From Aulostomus chinensis (lineage: Eukaryota > Chordata > Actinopteri > Syngnathiformes > Aulostomidae), in contig JBBMOA010000006.1 of the NCBI GenBank assembly GCA_037954235.1, forward strand, positions 24,044,541 through 24,108,540: DNA of 64,000 bases, written 5' to 3'. The translations under genes and the position numbers were made by a program. Shown piece after piece: positions 37,367 to 48,800 of the stretch; within the stretch, counting starts at the first letter, position 1; each line of letters begins with the position of its first letter. The notes below the pieces were generated by a model. That model was not told the DNA's origin. It saw only the letters and a list, made by a program, of their open reading frames with translations, and did no database searches.

Positions 37367-38940
37367 GTATAATTTTACTGTTTCCTTACATGTTTAATGA
37401 TTGCTAAGACTTTAAGTGTATTTCGGGAACTTAGACGTGTTACATCGCTTGTTCGCAGTGTACATGGTAGCATTAAACATTAAATTTTTATTTATGCATC
37501 TGGTTTTAAAAAGGCAAGAGGCTGGGTGACCGTTTAAAAGCTGTGACTTTACGTTGCATTACTTTGCATATTCCAAATATGCTGTATACATGCCCCCAAA
37601 ATGTTCAACTCCCAATATCGGCATGAACAAATGTCTTGATTTTAAAAATGCTAAACTTGCGAAAAGATCAAATTCTGAAAATCCAACTGTAAAATGCTCC
37701 TGATATGATCCTTATCTAATTCAACATATCATCATTTTTGGAATAAAAACAGAAGATTAGCATGCATCTATATGTAGCCAACTTGTCCCGCATGCTGTCA
37801 ACCACCCACACCTCTTAAATCTACCACTAAGACTGAATCCATGGGGCATGAAAAGCACTTACAGATTTTTAGTAAAGTATGATTTAATTGGAATTTTGTT
37901 GAAGTTACGTGGATTATGAGATTGCTGAATGAATGGCTTTCATAGCACTGAAAAACATTGATATATTTGTTATCTCTGCCAAGGATGTTGTGTTTTTGTT
38001 GAGGTTTGTCTATTAGAAGCATTACGAAAAAAAAAAAAAATCAAACTAGACCTGGTGGACCAAGTCCCAAGGAAGAACCCATGAAACTCTGGGGCAGATC
38101 TATTTAACATTCATTTTTTTACATGGGGTTTGGCTAAAAGGTATGTGCTGTCCAAATGCTCTCTAGTTACTTCTGGAACAGACGACTACTACACAGTATT
38201 TTTCTTTCAATGTCCTCAGAGTGGAAGCACTGAAGCACTCAACAAATAAATGTGTATCCCAAACCAGTTCTATGTATACGTGTGCTTGTTGTCAACACCA
38301 AGGCCTTGTACTTTAGCACATGTACATGCAGCATCTACAGGTTCTGCTTGAAGATTATTGAGGGACAGAGCAACATGCAGATCGCTGCCAACCTACATTT
38401 AAACTCTTAAAAGTATCACGATCAGTTATCGAGGAGTTTGACGTTCAACACCATATTTGACTTTTGACACCATTTTTTTCACATCATATGTCGTCCATGC
38501 AGAATTTCACTTTTTTAAGCTCAATGAATGACCCAAGGCCAGCGTACTGGCAGTTGTTCAAAAGAAATAGAAATGCTTTTCTTTTTCTTAAAGGGGAAAA
38601 ATATGCTTATGTGCTATAATTAGATTTGTAATTTGATTGTCTTGACATTTTCACCATTCAGGCTGTAACCCGTTAATGTCATATCAATGACACGGAGCAC
38701 AACACCCAAATTAGTGATATAACGTTTTGGATGTCTGGGAAAGTTAATGAACCGTAGAACAAATTAACGTGCATGAAATTGATTTTAGTTCAACTGAAGC
38801 TCGTGAGATAAATGTGGTCCTGGGCCCTGAGTTATCTTTTGAATGCGAATCAGTTGAAGGGCGGACTTCTCAGGGAAAATAAATCTAATCAATCTCTATA
38901 ATCCATGTAAATCTCTAATTCTTTTTTGAGTTTGAGGTTA
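37367..38940. other. Intergenic, AT-rich, no gene seen
   Basis: Follows the T-box gene. It holds only simple poly(A)/(T) runs and a few AATAAA motifs, with no recognised exon or repeat. Confidence 0.5.
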
Positions 38941-40330
38941 TAGTTCATAAAATCAGTTCCCCTGTAATCTGCGGTGATTTCAATGCTTATGGGGAAGTCA
39001 ATAAATAGATGAAGCTCTTCGACAGGTGCAGTATAGTTATGAATGACAGTAAACCAACTACATTTGAAATTAATTCATGTAAAATATCCTGCTTAGATTT
39101 GTCACTTGACTCTCCAGCCTTTGCTACGTTTGCAGGATCGCTAATTATGGACTCTGGAGTTGCATCAAGGATTGTGTCGTTTAGAAATTTACACGATAGC
39201 CCTCAGGAGAATGCCATTGAATAAAAATGTAATAGCAAGGAAAACTATTAAGAATACAAAAAGAAAGTGTTGGATCCTGGTCCCAGATATCCCTATCATG
39301 CATATGTGGTCCAGAATTAAATAAAAATCCCTTTGAAGTTATAACTGCTCTGACTGACAGCCATACTGAGGCTTTTAACTGCGGACTAAATAAAATTAGA
39401 AATAGATAAATGTGTCAAGGCTTCCAGTTTGTTCACAACTCAGCGTCACCGGTAGAAGCAGGTGGTCGGAGAAGAGAGGAAATACTGAAAGCAGCAAAGA
39501 AAGCAAGTCAAGTCACCTCTTCGAATGAGCCTTGAAGATGCAGCAGGCTGGAGCAAAGTATCACTCCAGGTCAGTATGAGAGAATTTATGAGATGCTTAA
39601 ACATTTAGAAGATATAGCTGAGGATGAAATTCTTACACGCTGTAATTGTATCTGTGAGCCATACAAGTCTCCAACAAAGTGGAACCATGCCGTTGTGGTT
39701 CCAACATTGAAACCAGATAAGGACCCATCCTATCTTTCATTCTATCAAGATGATGGAAAGAATGGTAGCAACTACACAAGTGTATATACTTGAAACACAT
39801 GTTTGTTTTTTTTATACAAATGATCAGATTGGGTTCAGGACAGTGGTGTTTTGACAGATAAAAGGCTTCTTTCATCAGTTTAGGTGAACGTTGGGAGAAA
39901 TTGTTGAGAAACTTTTGACAAGGAAAATGGAAACACCCCAAGGCTCAGCAATCAGTCCGGTTATTTTCAATGCAATGATAAATGATATCAATCAAAAATG
40001 ATTGCTGTTTTGGCCATTGCAGACAATGGCGCCATCTTGAGGAGAGGAAACAACCATGTGCTTCTCTTCCCACAAACTCAGATCCTTGGACTAGCTGGTT
40101 AAGACGTGTGGGGTTTCAAGATTTCTTTGGCTAAAACTAAGTTTATGATACATGTATTTATTTTAAATGCCTGATTTAACTCTATGAAAGTATAATTGTT
40201 CATCATATGCATCCAAATTTCTGGGAGTGAGGATGGATGAATTAAAGGCTGACTTGGAAATCTCACATAGAACAAGTCATCTGTATATGGAGGAAGCAAA
40301 TGATATCCACAGTTACCCAACCGGAAGTGT
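38941..40330 (+). pseudogene. Dead non-LTR retrotransposon (LINE) with endonuclease and reverse transcriptase remains
   Basis: Conserved blocks appear in order on the plus strand, broken by stops and frameshifts. CGDFNAYGE near 38968 is the endonuclease GDFNA motif. PTTFEINSCKISCLDLSL near 39055 is an endonuclease block. PTKWNHAVVVPTLKPDKDPS near 39677 is the start of the RT domain. TPQGSAISPVIFNAMINDI near 39935 is RT palm. IADNGAILRRGNN near 40015 matches ADDGAIxxRGRN with the second catalytic Asp changed to Asn. FLGVRMDE near 40220 follows. The blocks resemble jockey/Rex-like elements of fish. It lies between the T-box gene and tm2d2 and cannot encode an active protein. Confidence 0.75.
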
Positions 40331-40728
40331 CCAAGTGGTTGAGAGGGGTTTTGACTTTGGTTACATATGAAATATATAGATATATCTTTGGTGATATATC
40401 TACTTATTATAAGGTCCAGGTACGACTTATGTTTGGATCACCCTCTAAGTCTATCTTCCACTTATTTCATTATGATAAATGGTTTTTGATACAGTTCCAA
40501 GGATACATGTCTTTCTGATAAACATGAGTAATTCATAAATACAGTCGTGAAAAACAAGTATGTCTCCTTTAAATCTCTCTTTTGTCAAGACATGAATTTA
40601 CAAATTGTTGGAAATTCTTTAACTTAACTGGCTTGTTTCAGGAGACAGAAGTTAAATACCTCCTCCTAGACTGTAGGAGGCAGCATTACATTCCACAGTG
40701 GACAGCCTGCTGGAATAATCATTAGAGG

Positions 40729-40790
40729 AAGAAGAAGAAGAAGACGAAGAGGACGAGGAAGACGGGTGAAGAAGAAGAAGAAGAAGCACC
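40729..40790 (+). repeat. GAA-rich simple repeat upstream of tm2d2
   Basis: Two interrupted (GAA)n runs within about 60 bp, roughly 80-140 bp before the tm2d2 ATG and possibly in its 5' UTR or promoter. Confidence 0.8.
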
Positions 40791-40865
40791 AAGCCAACAA
40801 CAAACGTCTCAGCTAACCATGCTACTCTATTATATGGGGGTTGATTTTGACTTTTGAGGGGGGAA

Positions 40866-41987
40866 ATGATTTCAGTGAGCTACATTCTGATGTGCGGACA
40901 GTTCCTGTTGCTCGTGGCGGTGATATTGTTACAATGTCTGGGTAGAAGTAATTCCCTAAACTCGTCGACAACTGAGACAGGAACCGCTTCCCCCGGTCCG
41001 GGAACAACAGTGCTCCCGTTCAGCGACCAGCCCCCTGAGGTAGTGAAATATGAAATACCGGGCGATAATGCCAATTATACAGAACCCTTCGAGTACCGAC
41101 CCCCGTCACCGGTCGTCCTCTGCAGCTATTTGTGAGTACCATTACTATTAGCATTTGTACTAAGATGCTAATGTTAGCTCGGGTATATTCATGCTAGCCA
41201 CACAGCAAACTGTTCTCAGAAAATAGGCAAATTATACTCATAACACGTACTCAAAGTATATATTATATATAGATATCTGTATGTTCTGCATATAAGTCGT
41301 ATTCCAGCTCCCTTGTTGATGACCATTTATTATTAAAGTGTAAATAAGACAGGCTAACGTGATGGTGGTGGATATTCCATATTCACATTGAATGAATGAG
41401 GTATGTTTTCTCTAGAAGGGATCACGATACATGATCCAGGCCACAGTAAGCTGTCAAATTTAATGAGTGGAGTTTGGTGGGTGATCTCAGGTTACTGAAA
41501 GTTGCCTGATGTTGGATTGTATCATCACACTATATTCCTATGTGTCTTTCTCAATGTTGTGATGAAGACCGGATGAGTTTATCTACTGTCAGGATCCTGT
41601 AGATCATGCAGGCAACCATAGTGCCTTTCAGGAGATGGGCCATGGATGTGTTGGGGTAAGTGTCAGTTCTGATGGTATCATGTTGTAGTTTCAGTATATA
41701 AAACTCTTTGGGGGTTAAATGACAAAGATGGCACGAAAATAACAGAAGAAGTTCAATGCTGATGGAAGATGCTATGATTGTCAGGGTGATTTTTGCAAGT
41801 GTGGTGGCTGCAAGATTGGAAAAGGAGCACATTAACCCTCTGTCATCAGGGTTTTCTTTCTCTTCCTGCCTCACTCCTCCAACTTCTGTCTCATCGTAAA
41901 GGATTAATAACACTCCAACATAGCTGAAGCATTAAAAGTATGAAAGTAAACCTCTAATTGCCCAGAGAAGTCAGTGTGGGGTTCAGT

Positions 41988-42032
<45 letters not shown>

Positions 42033-45000
42033 ACTTGGCCAATATTGCAATATTGGTCCCTTCAAAGCATTTATACTCGGACACAAGGGAAAGTGAGTCA
42101 GATCTTAAAAATGCAGGAATTACCCTTTAATTGTCCAGCAATTAATCTGCTCTTTTTATTTCTAGTGGGGCGGCCAGACTCCGAAAGAAGTGAACTACAC
42201 TCAGGTTGTCTGCACTGCACTAGATGATATCGAGTGTGCTGGGCCAAGAGAATTCCTCAAAGGCAGGATACCTTGTATCAAGTAAGACATGATTTGCTCA
42301 CTAAATCCTTGTATGTGTAACACACCAAATGTCTGGGAGACTTCATTTCACCTGTCATTCACAATAGTTTCTTTACTTGAACTGGAATCATTTCACTTTC
42401 TCCTCAGGATTTCAGTAAAATCTAATCTATTCTTCATTTTTTTCCATCCTGTCTTGTTTATGACACTATAACTAGAAATGGCTGTACCTTTTTAAAGCGA
42501 TTCCTCACCTAAAAAGTGTGCTTTCCCTCTCAAGTACTCACAAATGGATGACTCAAGCTTGCAAGAAATTTTTGGTCGATGCGTTTCTTCTCTCTGGCTA
42601 CAGAACTTAAAGAAAACTAAAATCTTTTCTGAGGGTGTTCTTTTATCTGAGTCAAAAAGAAGTGATGTAAGATGTCTTTAGGGGTTCAAGACAACGACTG
42701 TATTTATGCATGGAAGGGAAAAAAAAAAGCTTTTTGGGTTAAATCTTGCAAGTGGTGATTTGCTTATTCAGATTCGGTGAATTGTATTTATCCCCATTGG
42801 GGACAATTAAACAAGCAATGAATTGGATTTATTAGTCAATTGAAGTGATGATTGCAGCCACCATGTCTTAGGCAGGACAATGGGTAACGAGTTTGAAAAG
42901 ACAGAGGAACCCATGAAAGAGCTTGAAATCCTCTCTGTGGTGGACAGCAGGATTACAGCAAGCCGGTTGATGCAGCAGCCTGCTTGCTTGTTTGCACTGG
43001 CAGCTGACAGCTATCATTCATAATAAGCTTTCAACATTCTTTTTCACATATTTTCACAATTACAAACAGAAAGAGAGGCGGGATAGTTGCTCTCTTTCTC
43101 AGTCCAGACTGTCACTGTCGTCACTTCACTACTAATTGGCGTGGTGTAGGCGTCTGAATGTGTCAGGGTTGGTGTGACTTCTACTAATAAGGGGAAATCG
43201 GTCTGCAGAATGTGGACCAGCTGGAGCCTTTTAAAGATGCTAGTTCACTGTTAGCTTCACAGACACCATAGTTTTGGGGGGATGGAAGTTGTGTAACAGA
43301 AGAAGTTTGGACAGATTGAGGTGTTCAATTTTTGTTACCGCTCTTGATTGTCAGCAACCAATACATATGGCAATTGTTTTATTCCCCAGTCAGTTTTTTC
43401 CTTAGACTTGCACTTTGAAGCTCAGGTCTTGTTCAGACCAGGCATCTGTGTTCTGATCAGAAGTGGACGGCTCAGAGCGTGTTGAGTGTGCCTCCGGAGT
43501 GGATCGTTTGGGATCAGATCTCACTTTCCTACCCTGTGTGCAAATATACACCTACTTTGCTTCCATTCACACTTTTTAATATGCAGATTTACCTGTGAAT
43601 GACAGTTTGCATTTATTGAAGGTGAATTATGTCACTCAAATCTTCAGAGGTGAAACATTCATAATATCATGTTTAGTTTTGCTGTGGGTTATGTGCACAA
43701 ACACATCAATTCATGTAGATTACTGACATTTTGAACTCTATTTAAGGAATGAATGGATGAATAGTTGTTGTTGGGGTTATTACTTGTTGATATTGATTGT
43801 GGAGGGAGAGACAAAGAGAGAGATCAGGTGATGGGTGAGATACAGTGACTGTAAATAAAAGAGCCAGTAGTGTAGGTGATACTTTTCCTGTCCCTATCAG
43901 TCAGAAATTAATAGCAGAAGAGAAAGAAATCAAAACAACAGACTGAGTCCATTCCTTGGCATTTTTCTAAACTGGCCAAGCTGTTTGATGTAATACAGTA
44001 TCTCTCTGCTGGCTTTTCTCTTAGTGATGATGTGCTGCTGTTTGAGTGCCTATAAATGTATTTTTCTGCTAAAACAAAGGATATCCGCTGACGGGGCGAT
44101 CCTTCAATGACAGGAAAGGATTTGCGTTCACACGAGGCAATGAGCACAGTGAGTGAATCTCAATGCTTCCTGTATCTGAAGCTTCCCACCTGTGGTCAGA
44201 TTGCTTTGTGCCATGTTGTAAGAGGTCTGAAGTCTCATAAGGTAGACTCATCAGGTATGAGCTCCTTTCAGTGTATTCTCCACAGATTGTCCTTCTGCAG
44301 GGGCAGCTGACTGGAGGGAGCGTGCGGGGCTGGGTGAATCAATGCAGTACATGTAGGTGTACTATAAGATTCAATCATTTGAAATAGTAAAAAAAAAACA
44401 AAAAAAGGAAAATCAATATGTGGTGGTCAGTGTTGATATTATGGTGGGCTGCTGCAAATAAATCAGTGGAAACACAGCCTATTTGTCACACTTGTTAAGG
44501 ATGAGTGGAGGTGTCTTTGGAAATGATATCTTTATGAACATGAGGGTCACGTGATACCCTCTAGGACAGAGGCACTTTTAGCCGCACCATTGAAATCGTA
44601 CAGATTTGGTTTCAGACCCCTGTAACATTGTTGGACTCCTGATTGGGAGTAAAAAGATGAGAATAAAAATCAATGCAGCAGAATCCTGGATGACATTTGA
44701 TTCCATACATTCTTCCTTGTAAAAAAACAAAAAAACTTGGCATCTGCGGTTCAAATGATCCCACAGGTCCGGCTGGTACATGCTAGTACTTGATCATTTA
44801 TCATGTAGTGTGGAGGCAAATGGTGTCTTGAACTCCGTAAGATATTTTTCTGCCCTTCATTACTTCTTTTTGACTCCACAATACAGAAAGAGCCAATCAT
44901 GTATATTTGGTGTCAAGATAGTGGCGACTGAGGGCTAATGACAGGAAACCGTCCAACACGTCCATTTATACAATGTCAAGCACATTTTCTTTGATGACAC

Positions 45001-45766
45001 ACGTCTCCTTCATCCAAGCCATAATCCACAAAAACTTTGATTTGAGTTTAAAACAAACTTCAGAATTTGTGGTTCAGTGCTATGATGAATGAGTGTGGAC
45101 AGACCTAAAAGTGTTACATTTTATTTATGCCTCAAATCAAAGTGTGTGCACAACATTTTATAGCTAATGCAAAAGATAAGAAAGCTCTCTCAGATTCACA
45201 TCCAAAGACAATTAGTATACACCAGCTGCCAATGAAATATTTCTGACGAATCCCCTCAAATAACAGTTTTCTTGCTTACATCCTACTGGGGCAACCATGG
45301 TCCTCAATGACTGAAATTCTACAGAGTCTCATCAGTGAAAGATACCGCTCAAAAGAGGGATATGAAAGAATTTCGGGGGGCATTAGATGTACGATGGAAC
45401 ACAGTGAAAATGTGGCACCACTGGGACATGGCCAAGATCAGGTTGTTCCTCCAAAACTGATAGGAGAGAAAGAGAAAACTTCTCAGGGATACCACCAAGA
45501 GACACATGGCACCATTACAGGAGCTGACAGAATTTCTGGTTGGATCTTCTCAATCCCTTCATGTGACAACTGCTTCCCCTCTTCTGCACATCTGGCTTAT
45601 GCAGTAAAGAATATGAACCAAAAGGAACATTCAATCCCATGCAGCTACCTCAAACTGTATTCTACTCTGATGATGGTGGAACTTTGTGGCCTTAATTATT
45701 TTAACCAAAAACTACCACATGTCCACTAGGGAGGGGAAGATAAACCGATACGCATCAATACACACA

Positions 45767-45810
<44 letters not shown>

Positions 45811-48800
45811 GTCAAGATGCGATTGCATCATGCATCGGGAGAACAGCTGTGAATGGATGCAATTTTTGAAAAGTCAAGACGCATCTGTCATTAGAAGTTC
45901 GCATCAGTAAAATCCAAAATTTTGGTTATTGTGGGGGGGGTTTTGCATTCATTTGTGCGTGTAACAGACCGAGCGAGATGTTATTTTTCACATTTTTACT
46001 CCGATTAAATAGGATCTATATTACATTAATGTGCACTGCTACACGGATGTACCTTTTTGCGCATGGACGTTGGTGCGCTTCATGACATACATAGGGCACG
46101 CTTTACAAAACAAACATGGGAGAAGCACAGAAGATATACTCCCTTTGCGGCCATTAGTCCAGACTGTAGCAGTATTACGGATTTGACAGAAAACAAGGAG
46201 AACTTTTCAAGTCATAAGCAATTTGTAGGATGTGCCATGCTGCTCTACGGTACTCAGGGAGCACAGCGAACCTCAATACTCCCCTGAAGCGACAGCACGG
46301 TGTGACAGTGGAGGCTTCCAACTGTAACAGTAACTCGGCATTCACTGCCGCGTGGTCTTATACTTTGGTGTCCAAGAACGGTGAGTGCCATATTGAAAGC
46401 TTATTCCATGCTCCGCTGTGTAACAGCTCAGTTTGTGCGAAGGCAGTAAATGATGCCATAGCCTTCTTTATTTATGAGGATATTCAACCTTACAGTGTTC
46501 CTGAGAACGAAGGCTTCATACACCCACTAGAAGTCTTTGACTCTCAGTACCAAATACCAAATGGGAAGCTCCACTCTGAGAAGCAAATCCCTGCCCTGTG
46601 TGGCTCTGTGTCACAGAGCCAGTGAAAAGGCCAGTTTGTCAGTGGTCCTGATTTTATTTGATGACTAAATGTTCAAACTCATTGAATTGTCCAGTGCATC
46701 ATGCTTGAGTTAGGAATCTTATAGCATCGCACCTAATCGCACTTTGTTGAATCAGATTTTGTTTCATTGCAGTGCATCGTGATTAAGTTGTGAATCATAA
46801 CGCCCTGATAGTTGCTGCAATCGGATCGTGGACAGTGTATCGAGATGCATGTCGTATCGGCCTCATGCCAGAGATGCCCAACCCTAATGTCCACAGACCA
46901 CAATGCGTACTGGGAAGCATATTCGCTGCAGCATGATGCCCTTGTCAAGATGGAAGGGATCATGAAAACTGTCCTGGTATAGAACCTGCTGGCACATATT
47001 TGAAAGAGAAGCAACAGTTTTAGGCTGTGTACCAGATAACCCCTCATATCCTGTGTTGCTTCAAATTTTTGTAAAGAAATCAAGGAATAAATAAAAATTT
47101 TAAAAAAATAGAATAAAAGTGCAAAATCGTGGTGTGTGATGTGATTGAGCCTCATCTTGTCAAACTTTACATCACAAAGGCCAACAAAGTCAGGGGTGTT
47201 CCAGTGTCTTGGAGGACAAAAGTAAGAAACGTTGATTTAATCCTGGCGTCAAAGAGTGAAACACATGACGAAACTGCCATCACATTTCAGCTCAGGGCAG
47301 GAGGTAAATTAATGACAGGTGTGGTGAATCTATAACATTCAATGGTCACATGACCAGGTCACATAAGAACAACCACACAGACGAGGACCAAGAAGAGACC
47401 ACTACTGAAGGCTGCTGGCTGAAAAAAAGATAGCAGTGAACGTTCAACAGTGCCTGGTCCAAACGGACTAAACTGGCCCTGGCCCTAAGATGGCCCTGAG
47501 GGGAAAAAAATGTGTGAAGTGGAGAAGGAGAAGTGATAATGTCAGTATTCATTTTTTCCTCATTGCCATGAATTCTGACCACTGGTCAGTTTAATCTTTT
47601 TTATTCTCCACACCGGTGATCAGTTTACCTCTTGCCCCAATGAAGACCCCCTTGAGTGGAAACGCGTAGATGGCTTCACAATCTTTTTCACTAATTGGCT
47701 CTCTGCGATGATATAAAGGACTTTTACTTTCATGCTTAGAGTGCTGTGGATCATTTTCCAATCCATTTGCCCTACAGTTGTTGGCCACGTCCTTGAAGAG
47801 CACTTGATTCTACATTTCATTGCCACAGCCTGACTCAGTGATGCACTCGCCCTACTTTTTTTCTTCAAACTCTGGGCTTTATTTATTTCCACTGTATGCT
47901 GTGTTTGTAGCTCACATGGTGCCTGTTGTCTAATACCTTACAAAAGAGAAAATGCTACAGATTTGGGTTGTGTGGGGGACAAACACAGAGACTGTTTTAG
48001 ATTTACTCCTGAAATTGACCCTCTGCCTTCTCTCTTTCTTCTTGTATTTCCACAGAAACATTTTTGACTTAAAGACCTGACTGGAAGACATTATGTCCTC
48101 CAAATGATCTGCTTGAGTTATAAAAGTGTGTGTTTTTTACTGATATGAAATAGAATTCATAGAATTAATTACCCGCTGTGATAACAACGATTATAGTAGT
48201 TACACTTCTATTCTCACAGGATAACAAAAATAATATATTTAAAAATACAATCAGCAAGTAACATATGTCTGTTAGTTAATAGAATCAACATATCCTCAGG
48301 ACTGCTGATCCAAGTTGAAACTGGATCCCATGGTATCTGGTCTTCACCACTAGAGGGCAGTGTTTACAAATGTATCAAACATCTACTGTTGTTTTTTTTC
48401 CCCCCTGTTTTCACATCATGATCACACAGCACGTCTCTCAATTCATCAGGACATGAGAAGAGTCTCGGCAGTAACGTAGACTTGAGGTGTGCAGGGTTGA
48501 CAGAGACACCATCACAGCAGCTCCCGGTCAACTCCAGGACAGGGGTCATTGACCAGAGTTTCTAGTGCGGTGGATATCTACTGCTTTCATTGTAGATCAC
48601 GACTGCTGCCGTTCTATCCTTGTGCAGTGGTGCATTTAGCGGGTGTCTAAGGCGACAACACAGATATTAAATCAAGTTGTTTGGTTTTTTTTTTTGCAGT
48701 TCCGAGCAGTTGCGTAACTTTATGAGTTCTCATGTTGCGTTAATAAACAGAGCCGTGTTTAGGCGCTATGTCATGACGTTACTCATTCGGATCTGCCTTA

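Noticed and set aside
45307..45729. 140-codon frame as a host gene inside tm2d2
   Set aside because: Its DNA follows a Tc1-like transposase gene with frameshifts, so it is a transposon relic.
46230..46625. 131-codon frame as a domesticated ZBED gene
   Set aside because: It lies inside a hAT element with intact ends and target duplications, and lacks the catalytic core. There is no sign of a conserved host gene.
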